Shown here piece by piece: positions 25,229 through 33,747 of a DNA stretch of 34,127 nucleotides. Origin of the DNA: Caballeronia sp. SEWSISQ10-4 2 (GTDB taxonomy: Bacteria; Pseudomonadota; Gammaproteobacteria; Burkholderiales; Burkholderiaceae); assembly GCF_030464885.1 (NCBI RefSeq), contig NZ_JALPRJ010000060.1, positions 17,610 to 51,736 of the forward strand, written 5' to 3'. A program made the translations under genes and the position numbers. Below the pieces are notes generated by a model. It was not told the DNA's origin. It saw only the letters and a program-made list of their open reading frames with translations, and ran no database searches. Position 1 is the first letter of the stretch. Each line of letters opens with the position of its first letter.

Positions 25229-25690
25229 TCAACCCATGCCACCGCGATCGACCTTGCGGGCAAGAATGATCGACGTCGTTGTACGTTCGACCCCCTCCAG
25301 GCCACCGATTTCATCGAGCAGATCGTTCAGCCGGTCGGGTGAATCGGCGCGCAGCCACGCGACGTAATCGAACTCGCCGCTCACCGCGCAGAGCAGTTGC
25401 ATTTCGGGCATCCGGGCGAAGCGTTTCTGCACGTCGCGACCATATTTCGGCGCCAGCTTGATGCCCACGTAGGCCTGAATGCTGGCGTCGAGCACGTCTT
25501 GCCCAAGCCGTACGCCATAACCCGCGATCACGCCGGTTTTCTCAAGCCGCGCGAGCCGCGCGATGACCGTCGTGCGTGCAATGCCGAGCTGGCGCGCAAG
25601 CTCGGACACGTTTTCACGGGCGTTCACCTGCAACGACGCGACGAGGTTCCGGTCGATGTTGTCGAGCTGATCGAGGCGCGGCGGTCGCAT
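25229..25690 (-). CDS. Lrp/AsnC family transcriptional regulator
   Basis: 153 residues from the ATG at 25690, with AAGGA about 9 bp upstream. The N-terminal winged helix-turn-helix covers about residues 8-60 (LDNIDRNLVASLQVNARENVSELARQLGIARTTVIARLARLEKTGVIAGY). The C-terminal RAM ligand-binding domain covers about 70-145 (QAYVGIKLAP, QLLCAVSGEFDYVAWLRADS, LEGVERTTTSIIL). Such proteins form octamers and sense an amino acid. It lies 159 bp upstream of the saccharopine-dehydrogenase-like gene in the same direction and is its likely regulator. The AT-rich stretch at about 25125-25165 between them is a possible binding or promoter region. Confidence 0.92.
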   Translation of the reverse strand: MRPPRLDQLDNIDRNLVASLQVNARENVSELARQLGIARTTVIARLARLEKTGVIAGYGVRLGQDVLDASIQAYVGIKLAPKYGRDVQKRFARMPEMQLLCAVSGEFDYVAWLRADSPDRLNDLLDEIGGLEGVERTTTSIILARKVDRGGMG

Positions 25691-25993
25691 GAGACATGAT
25701 CCTTTTGTTGGGGATTCGTTTGAAGCCGTGAAAGTACTGCAGGCGGCAAGAAAGCCATTAAAACACGAGCGCATCAAGCTGCGTCCGTCACGGCGGGTTG
25801 GTTAAACTCCTGGCGCTGCGAACTCGGCTTGGCTCTTCAAGGCTTTTTTCCAGACGTATCGGTTGTAAGCAGTTGTGGCAACTGGAGCAGCGCCGCGCGC
25901 TATCGTGATATTAATAGCGGCGTCGGCCAAACAGCGCACGTGGTCTTTCCCGTGTATTGCTTGCCCCTTCTCAATGGACCCAAGGTGTCACCC
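25691..25993. other. Divergent intergenic region between lrp and the LTXXQ gene
   Basis: 303 bp. It should hold two divergent promoters. GCTAT at 25900-25904 and ATAGC at 25915-25919 bracket an AT-rich core (CGTGATATTA), the only AT-rich island near the + strand gene. It could be a -10 region or a small operator. No gene is supported. Confidence 0.4.
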
Positions 25994-26521
25994 ATGAAAA
26001 AAACACTCGTTGCACTGGCTGCCTCGCTGGCTCTTTCCACGGCGTTCGCCCAATCGTCCGCGCCTGCCGCTACGACTGCACCGGCAGGCGCATCGGCGCC
26101 CGATACAGCACGTGGCCAGGCACGCGAAGCGCGCGTCGAGCAACGCATTTCGGACCTGCACGCGAAGCTCAAGATCACCCCGGCTCAGGACGAACAATGG
26201 AACAAGTTCGCCGACGTGATGCGTGACAACGGCCACACGATGGGTGAGTTGTACCGTCAGCGCATGGCGCTGGGCGCGGACACGAGCGCGCTCGACGACA
26301 TGAAGCAGTACGCGCAAATCACGCAAGCGCAGGCGGACGGCACCAAGCGTCTGGTCGATGTCTTCGAGCCGCTTTACGCGAGCCTTTCGCCCGACCAGAA
26401 GAAACTCGCCGACGCAAACTTCCACCAGTCAGGCAAACGCTCGGAGCATAAAGGCCACGGGGCGCGTCGCAAGGCGCCGGACGCCGCCGCGGCAGACGGT
26501 GCATCGGCAACCAAGCCGTAA
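25994..26521 (+). CDS. Periplasmic LTXXQ-motif protein (Spy/CpxP-like)
   Basis: 175 residues from the ATG at 25994 (AAGGTG 8 bp upstream), which starts a signal peptide MKKTLVALAASLALSTAFA cleaved before QSS. After an Ala/Thr/Pro linker the mature protein is helical: RVEQRISDLHAKLKITPAQDEQWNKF and LYASLSPDQKKLADANF hold the two LTXXQ-type motifs (ITPAQ, LSPDQ). The C terminus is basic and disordered (GKRSEHKGHGARRK). Spy/CpxP-like proteins act as periplasmic chaperones or stress sensors. This length and helix pattern fit that family, but the role here is inferred. A terminator hairpin follows. Confidence 0.85.
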   Translation: MKKTLVALAASLALSTAFAQSSAPAATTAPAGASAPDTARGQAREARVEQRISDLHAKLKITPAQDEQWNKFADVMRDNGHTMGELYRQRMALGADTSALDDMKQYAQITQAQADGTKRLVDVFEPLYASLSPDQKKLADANFHQSGKRSEHKGHGARRKAPDAAAADGASATKP

Positions 26522-26556
26522 GTTTCAGGTAACGGTTTGACTTGGCAGCTTGAAAC

Positions 26557-26590
26557 AAGCGCCCGCATCGGGGTTTCGATGCGGGCGCTT
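26557..26590 (+). terminator. Terminator hairpin after the LTXXQ gene
   Basis: A perfect 14-bp stem, AAGCGCCCGCATCG / CGATGCGGGCGCTT, with a 6-nt loop, 36 bp past the stop codon. The T-tract (CTTTCA) is short, so termination may be partial. Confidence 0.75.
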
Positions 26591-26656
26591 TCACATTGCG
26601 GTATGCACAACACCGGGCTTGGCGTTACGATCGCGGATTCTTAATGCTTCCATGAC

Positions 26657-27097
26657 ATGCGCATGACACCGATCACTCTCACCCGCCTCGACCTCACTTC
26701 TGATCCAGCCGCGCATCTCGTGGTGAAAGACGAGACCGTCGCCGTCGAGTTCGCGCAGGAACCCGGCTCGCTGATGAGTCTGGAAGGTCCGAACCGCTAC
26801 GCCCCCGGCGATGCGTTGATCACCGGCGCCACCGGCGAACGCTGGGTGGTATCGCGGGATCGGTTCGATGCAAAGTACGTGGCGCACGACGCTCTCACGC
26901 ATGGCGATGCCGGTGCGTACCGGAACGTGCCCGTCGCCGTCCTCGCGAAGCAAATGCACGAAGCGTTTTCAATCGCGCGTTCGGAAGCCGGCGATGTGCT
27001 TCGCGGTGAAGCGGGCGACTGGGTCATGCAATACGCGCCGGGCGATTACGGCGTAGTGAAAGCCGCGCGTTTCGCGAAGGTTTACAAAGCGTTGTAA
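26657..27097 (+). CDS. PGDYG-motif hypothetical protein
   Basis: 146 residues. The C-terminal part has the run YAPGDYGVV, the signature for which the PGDYG protein family is named, preceded by SEAGDVLRGEAGDWVM. An earlier copy-like element, NRYAPGDALITGATGERWVVSRDRF, suggests an internal duplication of a small beta fold. There is no signal peptide or membrane segment. Two ATGs (26657, 26663) are possible starts and neither has a clear ribosome-binding site. The function of the family is not known to me. It converges on the DUF3022 gene, with 10 bp between the two stop codons. Confidence 0.75.
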   Translation: MRMTPITLTRLDLTSDPAAHLVVKDETVAVEFAQEPGSLMSLEGPNRYAPGDALITGATGERWVVSRDRFDAKYVAHDALTHGDAGAYRNVPVAVLAKQMHEAFSIARSEAGDVLRGEAGDWVMQYAPGDYGVVKAARFAKVYKAL

Positions 27098-27107
27098 CGC
27101 CCCGGCC

Positions 27108-27476
27108 TCACGCAAAGTCCTCGCCGATATCGATCTCCACCGTGCGCGGCACCGTTTCCCCGTTGGCGTACATCTCCTCGAGCGAACCGAGCGTGGCTTC
27201 CACATACGCGCGCAGTACCGCATAACTGCGCGCGTGCATCCGCGGCGGCATCGCCCGGTAACGCGCGAGCGCGGCTGGATCGAAGCGGATATCGATGGCG
27301 ATGCGGCGTGCCGTCGCCCCGAAGCGCATCGCCACATAATGAATCACGAGCGACAGCTGGCCGTCGTCGCGGGGGCGCTCAGCGAATTGCGTCTGCTCCG
27401 GGAACAGGTCGCTGACCACGCGCGCCAGCAATTCGATATCGGCGCTCGGGCAGTCGTATTGATATTCATCGTCCAT
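27108..27476 (-). CDS. DUF3022-type hypothetical protein
   Basis: 122 residues, start supported by AGGAG 7 bp upstream. The N terminus is acidic (MDDEYQYDCPSADIELL); the middle LSLVIHYVAMRFGATARRIAIDIRFDPAALARYRAMP and the end VPRTVEIDIGEDFA match what I remember of DUF3022, a family seen mainly in Burkholderiaceae. It is cytosolic and of unknown function. The upstream yhfC stop codon is 1 bp from its ATG, so it is translationally coupled to that gene. Family assignment is from memory and moderately sure. Confidence 0.72.
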   Translation of the reverse strand: MDDEYQYDCPSADIELLARVVSDLFPEQTQFAERPRDDGQLSLVIHYVAMRFGATARRIAIDIRFDPAALARYRAMPPRMHARSYAVLRAYVEATLGSLEEMYANGETVPRTVEIDIGEDFA

Positions 27477-27477
27477 G

Positions 27478-28296
27478 TCAGTCTCCTGCCTTCACACGCG
27501 CCGCGCGATTCGCGGCTGTCGACACGCCGAGAAAATACCGGCGCAACGCACGCATCACGATCAGGCCGAACACGAGATACACGGCATCGGCGGCAAGCAG
27601 CGGAATCAAACGCGCCTGATACAACGCGATAGGCATCGCGATCAGCGCGTGCGCGACGATCATGAACGGCAGCGTAAAGCGGAAACGCTCACGCAGCATG
27701 TGCCACATCGCCACGGAAAAGCCGATCTGAAACACGAACGCTGCCGCTCGCTCGACCAGGAACAACCCGGCGGATTCCGGCGTGAGACTGCCGAGCACGG
27801 CGTGCAGCCGCAGCAGGGATTCGGCTGGCACGCTCGTGAAATATTGATCGAGCAGGCCGCGATCGGCGAGCATGGCGTAGAGGATCCACTGCAGTTGCAC
27901 CAGCACGCCGACGAGCCACGCTTCCGCCCCGCCGTGTCCAATCCCGTAGCCAAGTGCCGTACCCGAGCGCTGCAATGAAGCGGGATCGCGCCTGATCAGC
28001 CATTTCATGCCGGCGAAGCGCCCCACTTCCTCGCAAATGCCCGTGGCAAGCGCGCCATAGATCACGAAAATGGCGGGATTCATCAGCAGGCCGACCGTCG
28101 TGGCATTGCTCAGAACGAGCCCGTGCAGGCCACGTTCGATCACCATCGAAAACAGCGCAAACACTGCGATCCCGACAATCACGTCGCGCCGTTCGAAGCC
28201 ATAACGCGGCTTCATCCTGCGATACAACCAGATCGGCAACGCGGCGATCAGCAGCGTCGCGAGGGTGAGGAAGACCAGCGTCAAAGCACTTACCAT
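27478..28296 (-). CDS. YhfC family intramembrane protease-like protein
   Basis: 272 residues, about seven membrane segments, in the inner membrane. It carries the conserved set GICEEVGRF (E89, E90, R93), GYGIGHGGAEA (H121, E125) and, near the end, VAHALIAMPIALYQ. These three motifs in membrane helices are the pattern of YhfC, a relative of the CPBP intramembrane metalloproteases. Its substrate is unknown. It starts 19 bp after the ptxS stop codon, with AGGGA about 10 bp before the ATG, so it probably lies on the ptxS transcript and is followed at once by the DUF3022 gene. Confidence 0.85.
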   Translation of the reverse strand: MVSALTLVFLTLATLLIAALPIWLYRRMKPRYGFERRDVIVGIAVFALFSMVIERGLHGLVLSNATTVGLLMNPAIFVIYGALATGICEEVGRFAGMKWLIRRDPASLQRSGTALGYGIGHGGAEAWLVGVLVQLQWILYAMLADRGLLDQYFTSVPAESLLRLHAVLGSLTPESAGLFLVERAAAFVFQIGFSVAMWHMLRERFRFTLPFMIVAHALIAMPIALYQARLIPLLAADAVYLVFGLIVMRALRRYFLGVSTAANRAARVKAGD

Positions 28297-28315
28297 TAAT
28301 TAAATTTCCCTGGAA

Positions 28316-29380
28316 CTATGTACCGCCATTATTCGTCGATGCCGACGTCGATGCCCGCACGATGAGTTCGCCCGGCAGCAGGCATTCTCGCGCCGCCACG
28401 CCCGCGCCCTCTATGCGCTCATGCAGGAACTCGACGGCACGCTCGCCTATGCTATAGGTCGGCTGGCGCACGGTCGTCATGCCGGCAAGCTCGGCCCACT
28501 CGGAGTCGTCGATACACATCAGCGCCACGCGCCGCTGCCAGTCGACGCCGTGACGATCCTTCATATGCAGCGCGACCCGCAATGCTACCGGAGCATTCGC
28601 CGCGAACAGCGCCACGCGGCGATTCTGATTTTGGGCGGCGCTGATACGCGAGTCGATTTGCGCGAGGTTTTCGTCATTATCCAGATCGAGCACGATCGTG
28701 ACGCCAGAAATGCCGAGCGCGCCGATAGTGTCACGAAACGCCGCCTCGCGCACGCGTCGCGAACTGACCTGCGCGTACGGCTGCACGACAAACAGCAGCT
28801 CGTCGAAACCCTGGCTCGCGAGATGACGGATCGCCATCCGTACTGCTTCGGGATTGTCCAGCCCGACCATATCGGCGACGAGCCCCTCGACCGCGCGGTC
28901 CACCAGCACCACCGGAACGCCGCCGCGAGCGAGCGTTTCCAGGGTCTCCTCCTTCACGCCGAGCGCGTTCACGATCACGCCTTCCACGCGATAGGTCGTC
29001 AACAATTGCAGATAGCGCCGCTCCAGATCGACCTCGTTCGCCGCGTGGCAGATCAGCGGCATATAGCCGTACGCGTGGCAGGCCGCTTCCACGCCCTGCA
29101 GCACCTCGACCGAATACGGATTCGTCAGGTCCGCGACCAGCATCCCGACCAGCCGGTTGCGGCCGCGTTTCAGCCCGCGCGCCATCTGGTTCGGCCGGTA
29201 ATCGAGCTTGGCGATCGCCTCTTCTATGCGTTCGCGCAATTCGGTCGACAACACGCCCGTCTCGCCGTTCAGATAACGCGAAATGCTGGTCTTGCCCGTG
29301 CCGGCTTCACGGGCGACGTCGGTGATGGTCGCGCGCCGGTCATTCGAAAAGTTGTCTCTTGCCATGTTCTCGTTCGACAT
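28316..29380 (-). CDS. ptxS: LacI family repressor of 2-ketogluconate use (PtxS-like)
   Basis: 354 residues (349 if the ATG at 29365 is used; no good ribosome-binding site decides). The helix-turn-helix at about 18-37 is TITDVAREAGTGKTSISRYLNG, the hinge helix is YRPNQMARGLKRGR, and the sugar-binding core starts LVGMLVADLTNPYSVEVLQG. GKTSISR in the recognition helix fits PtxS/KdgR-type proteins. In pseudomonads PtxS represses the kgu operon and is released by 2-ketogluconate. Its place after kguEKTD and the palindrome upstream of kguE support the assignment. A terminator hairpin ends only a few bases before its start codon, so its expression depends on read-through or a start inside kguD. Confidence 0.85.
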   Translation of the reverse strand: MSNENMARDNFSNDRRATITDVAREAGTGKTSISRYLNGETGVLSTELRERIEEAIAKLDYRPNQMARGLKRGRNRLVGMLVADLTNPYSVEVLQGVEAACHAYGYMPLICHAANEVDLERRYLQLLTTYRVEGVIVNALGVKEETLETLARGGVPVVLVDRAVEGLVADMVGLDNPEAVRMAIRHLASQGFDELLFVVQPYAQVSSRRVREAAFRDTIGALGISGVTIVLDLDNDENLAQIDSRISAAQNQNRRVALFAANAPVALRVALHMKDRHGVDWQRRVALMCIDDSEWAELAGMTTVRQPTYSIGERAVEFLHERIEGAGVAARECLLPGELIVRASTSASTNNGGT

Positions 29381-29388
29381 CCGATAAA

Positions 29389-29416
29389 AACAAAGCGCGC
29401 CACGGCGCGCTTTGTT
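29389..29416 (-). terminator. Intrinsic terminator between kguD and ptxS
   Basis: AACAAAGCGCGC / GCGCGCTTTGTT, a perfect 12-bp stem with a 4-nt loop, then on the minus strand TTTTTATCGG. It lies 27 bp past the kguD stop. The U-tract ends about 4 bp before the first possible ptxS start codon, which is unusually close. Confidence 0.88.
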
Positions 29417-29443
29417 CGATACAGCGAGCTTGGCCGCAGCTGC

Positions 29444-30412
29444 TCAGCGCTTCAATGCTTCCGGATTCACCATGTTGTTGCTGAGTGTGCCATTTAGCGC
29501 GCCGATCAGGTTCTCGGCGGCGTTTTTGTTCATCGCGTACCGGGTTTCGTGCGTGGCCGAGCCAATATGCGGCAGCGCCACCACGTTCTTCATCTTGAGC
29601 AACGGCGAGTCCGCAGAAAGCGGTTCTTTCACGAACACGTCGAGGCCCGCGCCAAGAATCGTACCGTTCTGCAAGGCTTCGATGAGCGCGTTTTCATCTA
29701 CCGTCGGTCCACGCGACGCGTTGATCAGAATTGCGCTGCGTTTCATCGCCTTGAGCTGCGCTGCGCCGATCAGGTTACGTGTTTCAGCGGTCAGCGGCAC
29801 TTGCAGCAGTACGAAATCAGAGGTGGCGAGCAGTTCGTCAAGATCGACTTTCTTCGCGCCGTAATCGCGCTCGGCCTGCGCGTTCGGGCTGCGGTTCGTG
29901 TACAGCACGTTCATGCGGAAGCCGAGCGCAGCACGCCGTGCAACCGCACCGCCAATGCGCCCCAGCCCGATGATACCCAGCGTCTTGCCCTGGACATCGA
30001 CACCAAAACAGTCCTCGCCGATGCTCTTCGTCCACTTGCCCGCCTTCACCCATTCCGCGAGTTCCACCACGCGGCGCGCGCTGGCCAGAATCAAGGCGAA
30101 GACCGTATCGGCCGTCGACTCCGTCAGCACGTCCGGCGTATTCGTGAGCAGGATGCCGCGGCGGTTCAGGTCGGCGATATCGAAGGCATCGAAACCCACC
30201 GATACCGTCGCCAGCGCCTTCAGTTTCGTTGCGCCCTCAAGCATGGCCGGCGTGATTTGCACGCTTGCGCCGATCGCGCCATCGGCATCTTTCAACGCGG
30301 CGACGAAAGCGTCATGCTGCTTCGGGTCGACGGTCGTGACGTCCGCATGTTCCTGCAGATACGCGAGCACGTCCGCGGGCAACGGCTTATACGCAACGAT
30401 CTTCTTTTTCAT
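29444..30412 (-). CDS. kguD: 2-keto-6-phosphogluconate (2-ketogluconate) reductase, D-2-hydroxyacid dehydrogenase family
   Basis: 322 residues, start supported by AGGA 9 bp upstream. The NAD(P)-binding loop is GLGRIGGAV (149-157) and the catalytic set is R234 (NASRGP), E263 (VKEP) and H282 (LPHIGSAT). The general sequence is that of GhrB/2-ketogluconate reductase enzymes. The operon context (kinase, transporter, PtxS) points to KguD, which reduces 2-keto-6-phosphogluconate to 6-phosphogluconate for the Entner-Doudoroff route. By sequence alone it could also be glyoxylate/hydroxypyruvate reductase GhrB. It lies 36 bp after kguT and is followed by the terminator at 29389-29416. Confidence 0.82.
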   Translation of the reverse strand: MKKKIVAYKPLPADVLAYLQEHADVTTVDPKQHDAFVAALKDADGAIGASVQITPAMLEGATKLKALATVSVGFDAFDIADLNRRGILLTNTPDVLTESTADTVFALILASARRVVELAEWVKAGKWTKSIGEDCFGVDVQGKTLGIIGLGRIGGAVARRAALGFRMNVLYTNRSPNAQAERDYGAKKVDLDELLATSDFVLLQVPLTAETRNLIGAAQLKAMKRSAILINASRGPTVDENALIEALQNGTILGAGLDVFVKEPLSADSPLLKMKNVVALPHIGSATHETRYAMNKNAAENLIGALNGTLSNNMVNPEALKR

Positions 30413-30448
30413 CGAAACGGGTCCTGTGGATCAAATGGATTGAGTGTC

Positions 30449-31741
30449 TCAAGCACGTGTAGCGAGTTTCGTAACGGCTGCGACCGGCTGCGGTTTCACG
30501 ACCAGCGTCAGTATGACGGCCGCCACCAGCGCGGCGCTCATGAACACATACGATGCCGCCGGCGACCCCGTCGCGCCATTCAGATACCCAACCACGTACG
30601 AACCGACGAACGAGCCCAGCGCGCCCATACTGTTGATTAGCGCCATCGCGCCGCCCGCAACATTTCTCGGCAGCAACTCCGGCACGATCGCGAAGAACGG
30701 GCCGTAAGGCGCGTACATGGCGGCGCCCGCGATCACGAGCAGCGCATACGAGCCCCAGAAACTCGTCGATCCGAGCAAATACGATCCCGCGAACGCGAAT
30801 GCGCCGATCAGCAGGAACGGCCATACGAACAGCTTGCGCCGCTCGAGTTTGTCCGATGCCCAAGACGCGGCAATCATCGCGATGGTCGCCGCGAGATACG
30901 GCACGGCCGACAGCCAGCCCGTCGCGACCATGCCGAACGTCGATGCGTTCTTGAGGATGGACGGCAGCCAGAGCACGAAACCGTACACGCCGATGCTCCA
31001 GCAGAAATACTGCGCGGAGAGTTTCATCACCGCGGGCGACTTGAACGCCTCGCCATAGTTCTTGACCGGCTTGATGGCGGCTTGTTCCGCACGCAACGTG
31101 TTGTCCAGATCGCGTTTTTCCTGCTCGGACAGCCATTTGACCTGCTCAGGCTTGTCCTGCACGATAAACCACCAGATCACCGCCCAGATGATGGCCGGCA
31201 CGCCTTCCACCACGAACATGTGGCGCCAGCCGAACGAATTGATCAGATAACCCGAGACCACCGACATCCACAGCACCGTCACCGGATTGCCGAGGATCAG
31301 GAAAGTATTGGCGCGCGATCGCTCCGACTTCGTGAACCAGTTGGAGATGAAGATCAGCATCGCGGGCATGACGGCCGCTTCCACGATACCGAGCACGAAA
31401 CGCAGCGCCATCAACGAAGGAATGTTGGTGACCACGCCGGTCAGCGCCGCGCAGCCGCCCCACAGGATCAGGCTCACGAACACGAGCTTCTTCACGCTAC
31501 GACGCTCGGCGTAGATCGCGCCGGGAATCTGGAAGAAGAAATAGCCGAGGAAGAACAAGGCGCCAATCAGCGACGCCAGCCCCTTGCTGATGCCGAGATC
31601 GTGATTGATACCGGCCGCCGAAGCGAAGCCGAAATTCGCACGGTCGAGATACGCGAGGCTGTAGGTGATGAACACGATCGGCATGATCGTCCACCAACGG
31701 CGCATCGCCAGCGTGGGTGTATTCGTATTGGCTTGTTGCAT
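30449..31741 (-). CDS. kguT: 2-ketogluconate MFS transporter (anion:cation symporter family)
   Basis: 430 residues, about 12 membrane segments. The start has GGAG 7 bp upstream. The signature FITYSLAYLDRANFGFASA in helix 1, FFLGYFFFQIPGAIYAERRSVKK after helix 2, and NWFTKSERSRANTFLILGNPV mark the anion:cation symporter branch of MFS, which includes hexuronate, glucarate and 2-ketogluconate carriers. Its place between the kinase and reductase genes supports 2-ketogluconate. It imports the acid across the inner membrane after periplasmic glucose oxidation. There is an 83-bp gap to kguK that holds a short imperfect repeat (CTATGTGGC, CTCTGTGGC). Confidence 0.85.
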   Translation of the reverse strand: MQQANTNTPTLAMRRWWTIMPIVFITYSLAYLDRANFGFASAAGINHDLGISKGLASLIGALFFLGYFFFQIPGAIYAERRSVKKLVFVSLILWGGCAALTGVVTNIPSLMALRFVLGIVEAAVMPAMLIFISNWFTKSERSRANTFLILGNPVTVLWMSVVSGYLINSFGWRHMFVVEGVPAIIWAVIWWFIVQDKPEQVKWLSEQEKRDLDNTLRAEQAAIKPVKNYGEAFKSPAVMKLSAQYFCWSIGVYGFVLWLPSILKNASTFGMVATGWLSAVPYLAATIAMIAASWASDKLERRKLFVWPFLLIGAFAFAGSYLLGSTSFWGSYALLVIAGAAMYAPYGPFFAIVPELLPRNVAGGAMALINSMGALGSFVGSYVVGYLNGATGSPAASYVFMSAALVAAVILTLVVKPQPVAAVTKLATRA

Positions 31742-31824
31742 GATTGTCTCCGTCCTTGGCTCGTTTGCCCTGCGGCTAGCTCTGTCGCTATCTATGTGGC
31801 CATCTCTGTGGCTATAAAGCGTCT

Positions 31825-32826
31825 TTACAGCGCAACGTTGATTGCCGCCGCGCCGGTTGCCAGCGTCCCGTTGCCGCCCGGTTGTTCCAGCGCATCGAGT
31901 TCCGCGCGGGTCGGGAGACCTTCGCTATCGCCGATCACCTGGATCGCCAGCGCGCCGATGCGATTGCCCCGCGTGAGCGCGTGCCGCACATCGCGGCCCT
32001 CCAGCAGCGCGCTCACCACGCCGACCGCGAAACCATCGCCGGCGCCGACCGTATCGACGACATTTTTCACAGGGATCGCCGGCACCGTGCCTTCTTCGTT
32101 GCTCGCGGTCCGGAAGTACGCGCCGTGCGCACCGAGCTTGACCACCACGCCCTTGGCGCCCTGATCCAGATAAAAACGCGCGATGTCCTCGGGCTTCGTG
32201 AATCCCGTCAGGATCTTGCCTTCGCTCACGCCCGGCATCACCCAGTCGGCGTGCGCGGCCAGCGCGTTCAGCGCCTCGGTCATCGCTTCCTGCGACGGCC
32301 AGAGCGTCGGCCGCAGGTTCGGATCGAAGGAGATGGTCTTGCCGGCCTTGCGCATTTCCTTCGCCATATGAAAGGCGAGCTCGCGCGAAGTCGCCGAAAT
32401 GGCGGGCGCGACGCCCGTCAGATGCAAATGGCGAGCACCGAGCACGTAGTCCGCCACGTAGTCATCGAGCGATAAATGGCTCGCAGCCGACCCCTTGCGG
32501 AAATATTCGATCGCCGGATCGCTGCCGTCATCATTCTTCGATTTCAACTGAAAACCGGTCGGATAACGCTCGTCGATGGTGACGCAACTCGCGTCTATCC
32601 CTTCTTGCGCGAGCACGTCGAGTACGTATCGGCCGAACGAGTCGTGGCCTACACGGCTCATCCAGCCGACCCGGAAACCGAGCCGCGACAAGCCGATTGC
32701 GACGTTCAAGTCCGCGCCGGCCACGCGTTTCGTGAACTGGCCGACCTTCGCGAGATCGCCGGTCTCGGCGGCGACGAACAGCGTCATGGCTTCGCCGTAG
32801 GTCACGACATCGAGAGACGTTTTCAT
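31825..32826 (-). CDS. kguK: 2-ketogluconate kinase (PfkB family)
   Basis: 333 residues from the ATG at 32826, with AAGGA 7 bp upstream; an earlier in-frame ATG (32859) lacks such a site. The N-terminal motif AGADLNVAIGLSRLG (about 37-50) and the C-terminal DTVGAGDGFAVG, with catalytic base D264, are the two PfkB signatures. Related 2-keto-3-deoxygluconate kinases share the pattern SFDPNLRPTLW. With kguT and kguD it phosphorylates 2-ketogluconate to 2-keto-6-phosphogluconate in the cytosol. The operon position between kguE and kguT is the same as in Pseudomonas. Choice of 2-ketogluconate over KDG rests on context. Confidence 0.84.
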   Translation of the reverse strand: MKTSLDVVTYGEAMTLFVAAETGDLAKVGQFTKRVAGADLNVAIGLSRLGFRVGWMSRVGHDSFGRYVLDVLAQEGIDASCVTIDERYPTGFQLKSKNDDGSDPAIEYFRKGSAASHLSLDDYVADYVLGARHLHLTGVAPAISATSRELAFHMAKEMRKAGKTISFDPNLRPTLWPSQEAMTEALNALAAHADWVMPGVSEGKILTGFTKPEDIARFYLDQGAKGVVVKLGAHGAYFRTASNEEGTVPAIPVKNVVDTVGAGDGFAVGVVSALLEGRDVRHALTRGNRIGALAIQVIGDSEGLPTRAELDALEQPGGNGTLATGAAAINVAL

Positions 32827-32894
32827 AAGCGGTCCTTCGTCATTCGTTGATGGAGTCATGCGGTGTGGGTGCGTGCTTTTGCTTTCTTTTGCTT

Positions 32895-33728
32895 TCAGGC
32901 TGAGGAAAGTTGTTTTACGTAGCGGGCGGCGTCAGTGGCGAGACTGGCTTGATCGAATGGAAATTCGATGCCGCGCGGGACGTGGACCGGCAAATAAGCT
33001 AATAACGCGGCGAAGTAAGAGTCATCAATTGCGGGCGCCGTCGCGGAACGCCGCGCGCCTTCGCCTTCCACCGCTTTGCAATGCACGTAACCGACATATT
33101 TGGCCAGGCGCCGCGCCGCTTCGAGCGGATCTTGCTCCGCCCATCGCCAGTTACCGGTATCGAAGGTCATAGCGAGCGTGTGCGAGCGGGTTTCCAGCGC
33201 TTCGAACAAAGTGGAAAATGCATCGATCGTGCCGCCCGCTTTCAGTTGGCCATTCTCGACGACGACCTGCGCTTTGGAATTTCGGATGCCGGCAATCAGG
33301 CGATCAAGCGTCGCGGAATCCGTCGCTGTGCCTGCGCTTTCTGACCCGCCGAACTGAAATTTGACGATACGCGCACCGAGCGCAGCGGCTTCGTCCAGGG
33401 TCTGCTCCATCGCGCATTCATCGAGGGCGCCGGTATCGTCGAAAAGGGTCGCGGGGGTGGAATAAACGGGCCACATGCGGGCCGCCCTGATTCGCTGACC
33501 GAGTTCGTACAGGGAAGCGGGCTGGGATTGAGTCTTGTTGGAGAACAATTCGCGGCGCACTTCGAAACCCGCCGCACCGGCTTTTGCTGCGACTTCCGCC
33601 CAGACCGCGTGGCCGTCGCGGCGAATCGATTCCGCGCCAAATGCACTCGCCACGATAACCACCGGGACCTTGGTCCGAGCTCGGGCATTTTTGATCAAAT
33701 TACCGAAATTAACCTGTTCCACCGCCAA
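32895..33728 (-). CDS. kguE: KguE-like sugar phosphate isomerase/epimerase (TIM barrel)
   Basis: 277 residues if started at TTG 33728, which has AAGGG 5 bp upstream; GTG 33722 or a later GTG are alternatives, as there is no in-frame ATG near the 5' end. The frame is open to a TTG at 33776, but that would put the operator and -10 box inside the gene. The protein begins its first barrel strand at VPVVIVASAFGAES and shows GAAGFEVRREL, ARIVKFQFGG, VVVENGQLKAGG, AMTFDTGNWRW and VGYVHCKAVEGEG, the pattern of AP endonuclease 2-like sugar isomerases. The role of KguE in 2-ketogluconate breakdown is not settled even in Pseudomonas. It is the first gene of the operon, 68 bp before kguK. Confidence 0.78.
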   Translation of the reverse strand: MAVEQVNFGNLIKNARARTKVPVVIVASAFGAESIRRDGHAVWAEVAAKAGAAGFEVRRELFSNKTQSQPASLYELGQRIRAARMWPVYSTPATLFDDTGALDECAMEQTLDEAAALGARIVKFQFGGSESAGTATDSATLDRLIAGIRNSKAQVVVENGQLKAGGTIDAFSTLFEALETRSHTLAMTFDTGNWRWAEQDPLEAARRLAKYVGYVHCKAVEGEGARRSATAPAIDDSYFAALLAYLPVHVPRGIEFPFDQASLATDAARYVKQLSSA

Positions 33729-33747
33729 ATTTGCCCTTAATCGACCT

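Noticed and set aside
33296..33688. A frame with an ATG overlapping kguE (130 codons), suggesting a frameshift
   Set aside because: The kguE frame continues through the whole barrel with conserved motifs; the other frame is Arg/Pro/Ser-rich and has none.
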